Positions 1-14,885 of a DNA stretch of 23,359 nt are shown piece after piece. The DNA lies in assembly GCA_903844785.1 (NCBI GenBank), contig CAIMVB010000160.1:1-23359 (forward strand), written 5' to 3'. The position numbers were made by a program, and so were the translations under genes. Numbering within the stretch: the first letter of the stretch is position 1; every line of letters starts with the position of its first letter. The stretch is from an uncultured Rhodospirillales bacterium (GTDB taxonomy: Bacteria; Pseudomonadota; Alphaproteobacteria; Acetobacterales; Acetobacteraceae). Under the pieces are notes generated by a model. It searched no databases, was not told where the DNA came from, and worked only from the letters and a program-made list of their open reading frames with translations.

Positions 1-1259
1 GAGGCAAGGGATGAAAGGACATCGCGGATCACGCCGCCAAGCGCCACAGCAATGCCACCTGCTGTTGCGGTGACGGCACCCCAGACACCAAGCGTGAGGC
101 CAATTTGGCCTTCAGGCGCAGCCTGCATGCAGCCAGTCAATGTCGCATGCGCAAAAAGCCCGGCGCCGAAACCAATGGCGGCCGTTCCAGCTGCAAAAAT
201 CAGGGTTGATTCCAAAGGTGCCGCAAATATCACCATTACAAATCCGGATATGCCAACCATGGCACCGGCACTTGCCACGCGTTGGGCATGCATGCCCCTG
301 CCCAACAATGGGGCTGCACGCAAAAATCCAAGGACCGCGCCGGTTGCAAATAATGCGGTGAGCGCTGTTGTCGCCGCTACGCTGAGCGAGAGAATTTGGC
401 CGCCATAGGGTTCAAGCAATACATCCTGCATACCAAAGGCCGCGGTCCCGAGCGCAGCGGCCAACAGGCGCCGATCCCATGGTCCCGCCTTACGCAGAAG
501 ATTCAAACTTTCCTTAAATCCTGGATCCCCGGCTGAGCGGCCGATTGTCAATTCCGGCTGTCTTGGCTCCTGCTTCCAGGCAGCCACCAGATTGATGACC
601 AGCGTTGCGGCAGCCATACCCTGCACGAGTTGGATCAGCTTGATTTGCGAGAAATCTGCGAGGAAGGCGCCAAACGCGATCGCCGAAACCACCATGCCAA
701 TCAATTGCATGAGCGACAATATCGTCACGACATTCGGCTGCGCGTCCCGTGGTACAATATCTGTCGCCAAAGCAAGGCCAACGGTCTGCACGGTATGCAT
801 GCCCGCACCTACCATCAGGAATGCAAGCCCCGCCGCGATTTGTGCTACCCAAGGTGGCGCCCAGGTATCGCCCGACAAAATAATCAGGGCGAAGGGCATC
901 ATGGCCAAGCCGCCAAACTGAATAATGGTGCCAAGCCACAAATAAGGAACCCGCCGCCATCCAAGCACTGAACGATGAGAATCAGAACGAAACCCTATCA
1001 AGGCGCGCAAGGGTGCAAAAAGAAGTGGCAAAGCAACCATAATAGCGACAAGGCTGGCCGCGACACCCATTTCAACAATCATCACGCGGTTGAGAGTGCC
1101 AACCATCAACACAGCCGTCATGCCACAGGAAATCTGGAACAGTGAAAGACGCAATAGCCGTCTGATGGGCAAAGGGCCGCTGCTAGACTCGGCAAAGGGC
1201 AGCACATTCAGGCTGATCCCTGTCCAAAGTCGCGCAATACGGTCATTCACCTCGCTCAT
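1..1259 (-). CDS. lhaA: LhaA/PucC-family light-harvesting complex assembly protein, 3' end beyond window
   Basis: A reading frame without stops runs on the minus strand from ATG at 1259 to the left edge, giving about 419 codons; perhaps 50 residues are missing. The product is a polytopic inner-membrane protein of the major-facilitator-like PucC/LhaA (BCH) family, which helps assemble the light-harvesting and reaction-centre complexes. Family marks are an early NRVMIVE segment after the first hydrophobic helix and a GMQDVLLEPYGG motif near residues 275-286; long hydrophobic stretches alternate with short charged loops. Its ATG overlaps the bchM stop in an ATGA junction, so translation is probably coupled. 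In related photosynthesis clusters lhaA sits between bchM and puhA, exactly as expected here. It could be called pucC-like, but the position after bchM favours lhaA. Confidence 0.9.
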   Translation of the reverse strand, partial: MSEVNDRIARLWTGISLNVLPFAESSSGPLPIRRLLRLSLFQISCGMTAVLMVGTLNRVMIVEMGVAASLVAIMVALPLLFAPLRALIGFRSDSHRSVLGWRRVPYLWLGTIIQFGGLAMMPFALIILSGDTWAPPWVAQIAAGLAFLMVGAGMHTVQTVGLALATDIVPRDAQPNVVTILSLMQLIGMVVSAIAFGAFLADFSQIKLIQLVQGMAAATLVINLVAAWKQEPRQPELTIGRSAGDPGFKESLNLLRKAGPWDRRLLAAALGTAAFGMQDVLLEPYGGQILSLSVAATTALTALFATGAVLGFLRAAPLLGRGMHAQRVASAGAMVGISGFVMVIFAAPLESTLIFAAGTAAIGFGAGLFAHATLTGCMQAAPEGQIGLTLGVWGAVTATAGGIAVALGGVIRDVLSSLA

Positions 1260-1956
1260 TTCCGGCAGAGCTCCAGTGCGTGCGAGGTATAGAAGCCGCG
1301 CGATACCCGTCTATCCCGGCCAATATTCCAGGACATTAGCTGCCTTTCCTGCCTAATGTTTGCCTTCAGACTATATTCGGCAACGGGTTCAATGGCTGGT
1401 GCGCGGTCAGCGCGCGGAAAGGCACGGCCGACAAAATGCATCGCCGCAAGTAGCGGTGTTTTCGGTGCAAATGTCATGACTATCGAACGGCGAATTCGGG
1501 GCGCAAGGCTCGCCAAGCTCTGCACGATATCTGTTTGATGGTAATGAATAAGGCTATCCATCGCAACAACATGGTCAAAAATGCCAAGCTGGCTATCCAG
1601 CATATCACCCACTTCATAGATGATACTGCCTTCGGGCATCTGACCTTGGCTCCGCTCCCGCGCAATTTTAATGAGGGAGGGAGACACATCAATCGCCAAT
1701 ACTTGTGCGCCGCGCCGTGCCGACTCAATCGCGAAAGCCCCGGTGCCACAGCCCGCATCAAGCAGTCGCTTACCAGTCAGATCTTCCGGCAACCATGAGA
1801 GCAGTGTTTGCCGCATCTCATCCCGCCCGGCACGCACTGTCGCGCGGATGCCGCTGACAGGCGCATCAGACGTGAGACGCGCCCAGGCATCCGCCGCCGT
1901 ACGATCGAAATAGGTTTCGATCTGGCTGCGACGGCTCTGATAGGTCGCGGTCTGCA

Positions 1957-1957
<1 letters not shown>
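1256..1957 (-). CDS. bchM: Magnesium-protoporphyrin IX O-methyltransferase
   Basis: BchM transfers a methyl group from S-adenosylmethionine to the ring C propionate of Mg-protoporphyrin IX, the step after magnesium chelation. The 233-residue length is normal for the family. A class I SAM-binding motif, LLDAGCGTGAFA, lies at about residues 65-76, followed by an acidic LAIDVS strand end and a GDMLD segment. The N-terminal YFDRTAADAW and the C-terminal SRGFYTSHALELCRK segments are typical of BchM. The ATG at 1957 shares one base with the bchL stop (TGATG junction), and a G-rich stretch about 8 bases upstream can serve as ribosome-binding site. It sits in the bchF-N-B-H-L-M-lhaA operon. Confidence 0.95.
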
Positions 1958-6474
<4,517 letters not shown>

Positions 6475-6500
<26 letters not shown>

Positions 6501-8007
6501 CGTATAGCGTCTCAATGGTGATCACGGCAATGCCGCGTTCTTCGGCGAAACGTTCCGTGTTCCGGCGTGCCTTGCCACGTACAAAGAAGGGTATCTTCCG
6601 CAATTCGGCCTCGGCCTCATTGGCCCAACTGGCGGGACCAGCGGCCTGCACCACGGCCTGCGGTTCTGGCTGCGGCCCATGGCCGAGGTGAGATGGCGCC
6701 ACACCATCGCGAAACTCAAAATCCTCGCGGAACATGCCGAGCAGATGTTCCTCCAGGCCCATCATCAGCGGATGTACCCAGGTATCGAAGATGACATTCG
6801 CACCTTCAAAGCCCATTTGCGGCGCATAGCGTGCGGGGAAATCCTGCACATGCACTGGCGCGGAAATCACCGCACAGGGAACGCCAAGCTTTTTGGCGAT
6901 ATGGCGTTCCATTTGTGTGCCCAGCACCAATTCGGGCTGCAACGCAGCGATGCGTTCTTCAACTTCCAGATAATCATCGGAAATCAGCGCTTCGCAGCCA
7001 TATTTCTCGGCGGCCGCGCGAATCTCACGGCCGAATTCGCGGCTATAGGTGCCAAGCCCCACCACCGCGAAACCCAATTCTTCCTGCGCGATGCGCGCAG
7101 CGGCGATAGCATGGCTAGCATCGCCAAAGATGAAAACGCGCTTGCCGGTCAGGTAATTCGAATCAACCGAACGCGCATACCACGGCAGGCGGAGTGCACC
7201 ACCGCCATCCGTCGCAGGCTGCCCCAGCCCTGCAAGCGTAGCCACTTCCGCCATGAAATCCCGCGTGGCACCCACACCAATCGGCACAATGCGCGTGAAG
7301 GGCTGGCCCAGATGGCGTTGCAGAAAGGTCGCGGCTACCTGGGCGATTTCCGGGTAGAGCACAACATTGAAATCAGCCTCTCGCAGGCGCTTTAGGTCTG
7401 TGGGGGTGGCACCCATGGGGGCGGTGACCACCACCTCAATCCCCATGCTGTGCAATAGCTTGGTGATTTCCGCCACGTCATCCCGGTGCCTAAACCCAAG
7501 CGCGGTCGGCCCCAAAATATTGCAGCGTGGCTTGCGTGCGGGATCGCGCGGCGCGCGCGCTTCGGCGGGGCCGGCAAAGGCGCGCACCAGCCGATAAAAC
7601 GTCTCCGCCGCGCCCCAGTTTTCCTTGCGCTGATAGGCCGGCAATTCAAGCGGGACGACGGGGATGGGCAGACCAAGCGTCGTCGCCAAGCCGCCCGGAT
7701 CATCCTGAATCAATTCCGCGGTACAGGAAGCACCCACCAGCATGGCTTCAGGCTGGAAGCGGGCAAAGGCATCGCGCGCCGCTTCCATGAAAAGCTCAGC
7801 GGTATCGCCACCCAAATCGCGCGCCTGGAAAGTGGTCCAGGTCACGGGCGGGCGCTTTTCACGCCTTTCGATCATGGTGAAAAGCAAATCCGCATAGGTA
7901 TCGCCTTGCGGCGCGTGCAATACGTAATGCACGCCCTGCATGGCGGTTGCGATACGCATCGCCCCCACATGCGGCGGCCCTTCATAGGTCCAGACAGCTA
8001 GCTGCAT
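6475..8007 (-). CDS. bchB: Light-independent protochlorophyllide reductase subunit B
   Basis: BchB is one of the two NifD/K-like subunits of dark-operative protochlorophyllide reductase and, with BchN, holds the NB-cluster and substrate pocket. The 510-residue frame starts [15 protein letters not shown], a signature start of the family. Asp36 (in QGDTYAD) is at the position known in Rhodobacter capsulatus to supply the unusual aspartate ligand of the NB-cluster. Further marks are the [14 protein letters not shown] block near residues 92-105 and a C-terminal small domain after about residue 450. GAAGG-like bases lie about 7 upstream of the ATG; the gene is separated from bchN by two bases and overlaps bchH by 26. 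Confidence 0.96.
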
Positions 8008-8009
8008 GG

Positions 8010-9901
<1,892 letters not shown>

Positions 9902-10055
9902 TTCGTGACACTCCCTGTTCCCGAAGCGAATCCAACACGCCGGCTAGGCGATACGCTCATCAAGCGCCCCCCCAGGCCCGTTTCGGCCAGTTTTCCTCGG
10001 ATTTCTGTGACGCTCAGGGTCATTCGGACCCCCTTCCCAGTCTTCTACGTTTGGA

Positions 10056-10085
10056 AAGCTACCGGGCTTGCGGGGATAGTGTCAA
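10056..10085 (-). promoter_or_regulatory. Candidate sigma-70 promoter for bchF, distal
   Basis: On the minus strand a perfect TTGACA (10085-10080), an 18-base spacer and TAGCTT (10061-10056; three of six matches to TATAAT) point toward bchF. The -35 hexamer is part of the imperfect PpsR site at 10080-10097. This promoter would give a leader of about 150 bases before ATG 9901 and could coexist with the proximal one. Confidence 0.4.
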
Positions 10086-10113
10086 GAAAGATTGACGTAT
10101 TTTCTAATTGACA
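10080..10113. promoter_or_regulatory. Two overlapping imperfect PpsR/CrtJ sites
   Basis: Site one is TGT (10080-10082), 12 bases, then ACG (10095-10097). Site two is CGT (10096-10098), 12 bases, then ACA (10111-10113). Each has one mismatch to TGT-N12-ACA, and they share two bases, so their centres are 16 bases apart, about one and a half helical turns. On the rightward side TCTAAT (10103-10108; five of six matches to a -10 hexamer) lies inside site two and could belong to the ppaA promoter, though no good -35 is visible. Cooperative binding with 9893-9910 is plausible. Confidence 0.5.
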
Positions 10114-10146
10114 GTAGTCAGCCTCAGGACGAAGCTACCCGTACAA

Positions 10147-10153
10147 GGGGGGG
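10147..10153 (+). promoter_or_regulatory. Ribosome-binding site that fixes the ppaA start
   Basis: A run of seven G after AA ends four bases before ATG 10158. An in-frame TTG at 10092 would extend the protein by 22 residues, but it lies inside the operator and has no ribosome-binding site, so ATG 10158 is preferred. Confidence 0.6.
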
Positions 10154-10157
10154 CACA

Positions 10158-11108
10158 ATGAAGCCGACCACGGATAATGAGCGACAGGCCCGAGCGGAAT
10201 ATGTGGAATCGGATAACGCTTTCACGCTATATTCCCGCTCGGACATGGCAGACCCGGACCCCGATCATAGGGATGGGCCCGCTACGGCGGAACGGCGCTC
10301 CTTTTCAAAAGGTCGCTCCCTGCCGCTTCAGCGGGTGATCGAAACCGAGGTGATCCCTCGGCTCGTGTTAGCGCAGCGTGTCCTTGACAACCCGGTGCAT
10401 GAACCCGTGCAACCCCACCCTGCAGCCCCCACGCCAGAAGATGTCGAAGCCTTCGCGGCCCTGGCACGGCTGGGTAATACCGACAACGCCATCACTTTCA
10501 TTGATGCTTTTTGCGCGCGCGGCCTGCCAATTACGCAGGTTTATCTTGGCCTCCTGGCGCCAGCCGCCCGACTTCTTGGTGTTTGCTGGGAAGATGATGT
10601 TTGTGACTTCACGGAAGTCACTATTGGGCTGCGCTGCCTGCATGCCGTATGCCATGCGCTCGAACCGCGCTTCGCACCGGTGGGCCAAGCCGCCCGATCG
10701 GGCCGACGGATTCTGCTGGCGCCCGCCCCGGGGGAACAGCATGGCTTTGGCCTGACCATGGTGGAACAATTCTTCCGTCGCGGTGGCTGGGAAACCTGGA
10801 TCGATGGCGGGACTGATAGAGACGCCCTGCTCGCCATGGTGGCCGAAAAGCATTTCAGCCTGATCGGTTTTTCCCTAGGTGGCGAAACGCATATCGAAAG
10901 CCTGGCTAGCCTTATTCGTGATGTTCGCCGGGTATCGCGCAATGCCAATTTGGGCATCCTGGTGGGTGGCCCCTTATTGTTGCAGGAACCGCTACTGGTA
11001 AAGCGCCTTGGCGCCGATGCCACGGCGCGGGATGCGGAAGAAGCCGTGCTGCAGGCCGAAGCATTACTGGCCTTACAGGGACGAGGAAGTGAGAGATTGC
11101 CAGGCTAA
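10158..11108 (+). CDS. ppaA: PpaA/AerR-type cobalamin-binding regulator of photosynthesis genes
   Basis: PpaA/AerR binds vitamin B12 and acts with PpsR/CrtJ as light- and redox-responsive antirepressor. The 316-residue product has a variable N-terminus of about 95 residues, a helical segment with WEDDVCDFTEVTIG at 144-157 (typical of AerR-like cobalamin domains), and a Rossmann-like half with PGEQHGFG at 191-198 and VGGPLLL near 269-275. His195 is the likely lower axial cobalt ligand; the canonical DxHxxG is here ExHxxG. Met30 could give a shorter form, since Rhodobacter capsulatus makes long and short AerR. The gene is divergent from bchF across a shared operator region and leads the ppaA-ppsR-bchG-bch2-bchP-hemC series, so it is probably PpsR-repressed itself. 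The bchF-ppaA-ppsR order is conserved in Rhodobacter. Confidence 0.88.
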   Translation: MKPTTDNERQARAEYVESDNAFTLYSRSDMADPDPDHRDGPATAERRSFSKGRSLPLQRVIETEVIPRLVLAQRVLDNPVHEPVQPHPAAPTPEDVEAFAALARLGNTDNAITFIDAFCARGLPITQVYLGLLAPAARLLGVCWEDDVCDFTEVTIGLRCLHAVCHALEPRFAPVGQAARSGRRILLAPAPGEQHGFGLTMVEQFFRRGGWETWIDGGTDRDALLAMVAEKHFSLIGFSLGGETHIESLASLIRDVRRVSRNANLGILVGGPLLLQEPLLVKRLGADATARDAEEAVLQAEALLALQGRGSERLPG

Positions 11109-11204
11109 GGGCCCCGGCAATGCGACAGAAAGCGTCGCCTCCGCTTGTTTTCTCCGGCGTCCTGAAGAAAAGACGCTGTTCCTAACAGAAGGTTCCCAAT
11201 TTCC

Positions 11205-12626
11205 GTGAAGACGTTCCTGGCACCCCGCAAATCGCTCGGAGATTTGGATGCTGACGCCGCAGCCTCCTTGGTCTCGGCTGCGGCCGATATGGCGTTGGTT
11301 GTGGATGAACAGGGCGTCATTCGCGATATTGCCTTCAGTAATCAGGAATTATCCAAAGCGCTGGGCGGGCATCAGGCTTGGCTTGGGCGGCCTTGGGCGG
11401 AAACCGTCACCACAGAAAGCCGCCCCAAGGTTGAAGCACTGTTGAGCGGCGCGCCCACCGAAGCGAAGTGGCGCAATATCAATCAAGTGTCCGAAGGCGG
11501 CGAATCCGTACCGTTGCTTTTTGCCGCTGTACCACTGCAACGCGGCAATCGGCGCGTGGTTTTTGGCCGCGACCTAAGTGCCCAGTCACGCCTGCAACAA
11601 AGATTGCTGGAAACCCAGCAATCCATGGAACGCGATTACGCAAAGCTGCGCCAGGCGGAGACGCGTTACCGCCTGCTGTTCCAGCTTTCCGCTGACGCAA
11701 CCTTGATCGTTGATGGCGCTTCCGGCCGGGTGACCGAGGCCAATCCGGCTGCGGAACAGCTTTTCGGCCGGCAATCGCGCCGCGTGATTGGCAGGCCCCT
11801 GCTTGATGCCTTCAACGCGGAAAGCCGCCAGGCCGTGCAATCCCTTTTGGCATCCGTGCGAATCGCGGGCCGGGGCGATGAAGTGGCTGCGCAACTCGCC
11901 GATTCGGGGCGGGAAGTAACCATTGCCGCCACCAGCTTCCGCCAGGATGGCGCTTCGGTGCTGCTGGTGCGGCTTTCACTGGCCGGCGCTGACCAGCCGG
12001 CGGGGCTTACCACCGCCAAAGCGCAAATGCTGAAATTGGCTGAAAACCTGCCCGATGCCTTTGTGATCACGGATCAGAATGGCTTGGTGATTTCCGCCAA
12101 TGGCGCTTTTTTGGATTTGGCCGAGCTTGGTTCGGAAGAACAGGCGCGCGGCGAATCGCTGGAACGCTGGCTGGGCGGCCAGGGCATCGAAATTGAAGTC
12201 CTGCTATCCAATCTCCGCAATCGCGGCACCGTCAGGCTGTACAACACCACGCTACGCGGCGCGATGGGCGCGCGGGTTGAGGTGGAAATCTCCGCTGTCA
12301 CCGTCACCCATGGCGGGCAGGAAGTATTTGGCTTTTCCATCCGCGATATTGGCGCGCGGGTTGCCGAACCGCGGCAGATCGGGGCGCATGCGACACGTTC
12401 AGTGGAACAGCTGACGGAATTGATCGGGCGCGTGCCGCTGAAGGATCTGGTGCGTGACGCGACGGATGCGATTGAACGGCTTTGCATTGAAGCCGCGCTT
12501 CAGCTTTCCGGTGATAATCGCGCTTCGGCGGCCGAAATGCTCGGGCTCAGCCGACAAAGCCTTTATGTGAAGCTGCATCGCTATGGGCTCGGCGATCTCG
12601 GCAGCGATACGGGCGATCAGGGCTAG
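11205..12626 (+). CDS. ppsR: Transcriptional repressor PpsR/CrtJ
   Basis: PpsR represses bch, crt and puc genes under oxygen or light by binding TGT-N12-ACA. The 473-residue product has an N-terminal domain (about 15-125), a helical Q-linker (about 126-155), PAS1 (about 155-260), PAS2 (about 275-390) and a Fis-type helix-turn-helix at about 425-463 (NRASAAEMLGLSRQSLYVKL). The start is GTG at 11205 with AAGG about ten bases upstream. Only one cysteine occurs, Cys427, just before the helix-turn-helix; the partner near residue 250 that forms the disulfide in Rhodobacter is absent (Ser251 at about that place). A 96-base gap separates it from ppaA, with only weak hairpins and no TGT-N12-ACA site. 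bchG follows after eight bases. Confidence 0.94.
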   Translation: MKTFLAPRKSLGDLDADAAASLVSAAADMALVVDEQGVIRDIAFSNQELSKALGGHQAWLGRPWAETVTTESRPKVEALLSGAPTEAKWRNINQVSEGGESVPLLFAAVPLQRGNRRVVFGRDLSAQSRLQQRLLETQQSMERDYAKLRQAETRYRLLFQLSADATLIVDGASGRVTEANPAAEQLFGRQSRRVIGRPLLDAFNAESRQAVQSLLASVRIAGRGDEVAAQLADSGREVTIAATSFRQDGASVLLVRLSLAGADQPAGLTTAKAQMLKLAENLPDAFVITDQNGLVISANGAFLDLAELGSEEQARGESLERWLGGQGIEIEVLLSNLRNRGTVRLYNTTLRGAMGARVEVEISAVTVTHGGQEVFGFSIRDIGARVAEPRQIGAHATRSVEQLTELIGRVPLKDLVRDATDAIERLCIEAALQLSGDNRASAAEMLGLSRQSLYVKLHRYGLGDLGSDTGDQG

Positions 12627-12634
12627 GTCGCGCG

Positions 12635-13555
12635 ATGGCGGGCCAAGCTGCCTCTGCCGCGACCGCCCCCGCCCCGCGGATGAAACCGGCGGCGGTTCTG
12701 GAATTACTGAAACCGATCACTTGGTTCCCGCCCATGTGGGCCTTTGGCTGCGGGGTTGCTTCCGCGCATGGCGGCTTCACCCAGCATTGGCCGCTCGTTC
12801 TGCTTGGCGTGATCCTCGCTGGCCCATTGGTTTGCGCCATGAGCCAAGCGGCGAATGATTGGTATGACCGGCATGTGGATGCAATCAATGAACCGCATCG
12901 CCCAATACCTTCTGGCCGGATTCCTGGCCGCTGGGGTTTGTATATTGCGCTGTTCTGGACGCTGCTTTCGCTGATTGCCGCTTTGCCGCTGGGCGCTTGG
13001 GGTTTTGGCGCGACGATCATCGCGGTTGCTCTCGCCTGGGCCTATAGCGCGCCACCGTTTCGGCTGAAGGCGAATGGCTGGTGGGGAAACCTCGCTTGCG
13101 GCTTGGCTTATGAAACCCTGCCTTGGGTCACTGCGGCCGCCATCATGTCTGGCGGCGCGCCAGATTGGCGCGTGCTGCTGGTGGCGCTGCTTTATGGCCT
13201 TGGCGCGCATGGCATCATGACGCTGAATGACTTCAAGGCGATTGAAGGCGACAGGCGCATGGGTGTGCTTTCGCTCCCCGTGCAATTGGGCGCGGAACGC
13301 GCAGGGCTGGTCGCCTGTATTTTTATGGCGCTGCCGCAACTTGTGGTGATTGGCCTTTTATTCGCCTGGGATGCGCCCTGGCACGGCGCCGCAGTTGCGC
13401 TTTCCCTGTTGACCCAGCTTGGCCTGATGCGGCGCATGTTGCGCGACCCCCGCGCGCTGGCGCCTTGGTATAATGGCACGGGCGTATTGCTTTACGTGAT
13501 TGGCATGCTGATCAGCGCCTTGGCTCTGGCCAATCTGACAGGAGGCTCAGCATGA
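12635..13555 (+). CDS. bchG: Bacteriochlorophyll synthase (geranylgeranyl transferase) BchG
   Basis: BchG esterifies bacteriochlorophyllide a with geranylgeranyl diphosphate in the inner membrane. It is a UbiA-superfamily prenyltransferase of 306 residues with about eight or nine hydrophobic helices. The first Asp-rich motif is NDWYDRHVDAINEPHRPIPSG at about 75-95, where DRHVD binds the Mg-diphosphate; the second is NDFKAIEGDRRMG at about 198-210. ATG 12635 has AGG seven bases upstream; Met16 is another possible start, but without a ribosome-binding site. The gene begins eight bases after ppsR and ends in an ATGA overlap with bch2, so the three are probably co-transcribed. Confidence 0.95.
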   Translation: MAGQAASAATAPAPRMKPAAVLELLKPITWFPPMWAFGCGVASAHGGFTQHWPLVLLGVILAGPLVCAMSQAANDWYDRHVDAINEPHRPIPSGRIPGRWGLYIALFWTLLSLIAALPLGAWGFGATIIAVALAWAYSAPPFRLKANGWWGNLACGLAYETLPWVTAAAIMSGGAPDWRVLLVALLYGLGAHGIMTLNDFKAIEGDRRMGVLSLPVQLGAERAGLVACIFMALPQLVVIGLLFAWDAPWHGAAVALSLLTQLGLMRRMLRDPRALAPWYNGTGVLLYVIGMLISALALANLTGGSA

Positions 13556-14874
13556 CCCCTGCCCCGCTTGGCTGGCTTGGCATTATCCGTCTTGGTTTGG
13601 TGCAAACCGCACTTGGCGCGATTGTGGTGCTGACAACCTCCGCCCTTAATCGCGTGATGGTGGTGGAATTGGCGCTGCCCGCGACGCTGCCGGGAATTTT
13701 GGTTGGGATCCATTACGCGCTGCAAATGCTACGCCCACGCATGGGCTATGGGTCTGATATGGGTGGGCGGCGCACGCCCTGGATCATTGGCGGCATGGCG
13801 GTGCTGGCGCTTGGCGGCGTTCTGGCCGCAGCGGGCACGGCGCTGATGGGGGAAGCACTTTGGGCGGGCATCGCACTCGCCGTGTTTGCCTTCCTGATGA
13901 TTGGCGCGGGCGTTGGCGCGGCAGGGACTTCGCTCCTGGTGCTGCTTGCGGCACGCACCGCACCCGCGCGCCGCGCCGCCGCCGCTTCACTGGTTTGGAT
14001 CATGATGATTGCGGGCTTCGTGGTGACTACCGCGATTGCCGGGCGGCTGCTTGATCCCTATTCGCCTGCGCGTCTGATTGCCGTTGCCGCTGGCGTTTCC
14101 GCCATTGCCTTCACCCTGGCGACGCTGGCTGTTTGGGGCATGGAAGGCGCACGCGCCGCGCGCCCGGAAGCAAGCGAAGCCGCCAAGCCCCCCTTCCGCC
14201 AGGCATTGCGCGAAGTTTGGGCGGAACCGGAAGCGCGGCGCTTCACCATTTTCATCTTCGTCTCAATGCTCGCCTATAGCGCACAGGATCTGATCCTGGA
14301 GCCTTTCGCCGGCGCCATTTTTGGCCGCAGCTTGGGCGAGACCACGCGCATTTCATCCCTGCAACATGCGGGCGTGCTGGTGGGTATGATTACCATTGCG
14401 CTGATAGGCAGCGCGCGTGGTGGGCGCTGGGCGGGAACACTCCGCTTCTGGACCATTGCCGGATGCTTGGCCTCCGCAGCCATGATGCTGGCGCTTTCCA
14501 TTGCGGGGCAGTTCGGTGCGGCCTGGCCGCTCAAGACCAGCTTCTTCGCGCTTGGTGTGGCGAATGGTGTTTTCGCCGCCGCCGCCATTGCTTCCATGAT
14601 GCAAATGGTCGCGCGCGGGCATGAATCGCGCGAAGGCACGCGCATGGGGCTTTGGGGTGCGGCGCAGGCTGTGGCCTTTGGGTTTGGCGGGCTGGCGGGC
14701 GCGGCGGCGGTGGATATCGCGAAATTCGCGCTTGGCCATGCGGAAGGCGCTTATGCCGCCGTGTTCATCATTGATGCGGCCTTGTTCATCACCTCCGCAT
14801 TACTCGCCGCGCGCATCAATCGCCCAGAAATCAGCAAGACCGGTGGCTTCGGCCCAATGGTACCGGCAAGGTAA
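13552..14874 (+). CDS. bch2: PucC/LhaA-family membrane protein Bch2 (ORF428 type)
   Basis: This 440-residue, roughly twelve-helix protein belongs to the same PucC/LhaA family as the gene at the left edge. It shares the NRVMVVELALPATLPG segment and a QDLILEPFAGAIFG motif (about residues 244-257) corresponding to QDVLLEPYGG of LhaA. In Rhodobacter the gene between bchG and bchP (orf428, bch2) is of this family; its exact role is unclear, and handling or delivery of bacteriochlorophyll to complexes has been proposed. Start ATG 13552 overlaps the bchG stop (ATGA). The GC content is high here (44 of 60 bases in 14641-14700). A pucC role in LH2 assembly cannot be excluded, but position favours bch2. 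Confidence 0.9.
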   Translation: MTPAPLGWLGIIRLGLVQTALGAIVVLTTSALNRVMVVELALPATLPGILVGIHYALQMLRPRMGYGSDMGGRRTPWIIGGMAVLALGGVLAAAGTALMGEALWAGIALAVFAFLMIGAGVGAAGTSLLVLLAARTAPARRAAAASLVWIMMIAGFVVTTAIAGRLLDPYSPARLIAVAAGVSAIAFTLATLAVWGMEGARAARPEASEAAKPPFRQALREVWAEPEARRFTIFIFVSMLAYSAQDLILEPFAGAIFGRSLGETTRISSLQHAGVLVGMITIALIGSARGGRWAGTLRFWTIAGCLASAAMMLALSIAGQFGAAWPLKTSFFALGVANGVFAAAAIASMMQMVARGHESREGTRMGLWGAAQAVAFGFGGLAGAAAVDIAKFALGHAEGAYAAVFIIDAALFITSALLAARINRPEISKTGGFGPMVPAR

Positions 14875-14885
14875 GGGAAATGGCC

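Noticed and set aside
514..960. 148-codon minus-strand frame in the left-end region
   Set aside because: Out of frame with the LhaA frame, which is open over the whole stretch and carries family motifs.
10109..10120. TGAC-N4-GTCA inverted repeat near the ppaA leader
   Set aside because: Four-base arms arise easily by chance and it does not match a known FnrL or PpsR consensus.
11109..11204. Short inverted repeats between ppaA and ppsR (GCGAC/GTCGC and GCGTC/GACGC)
   Set aside because: Stems of only five base pairs with loops of seven or more and no T-run; no TGT-N12-ACA site is present, so no regulatory call is justified.
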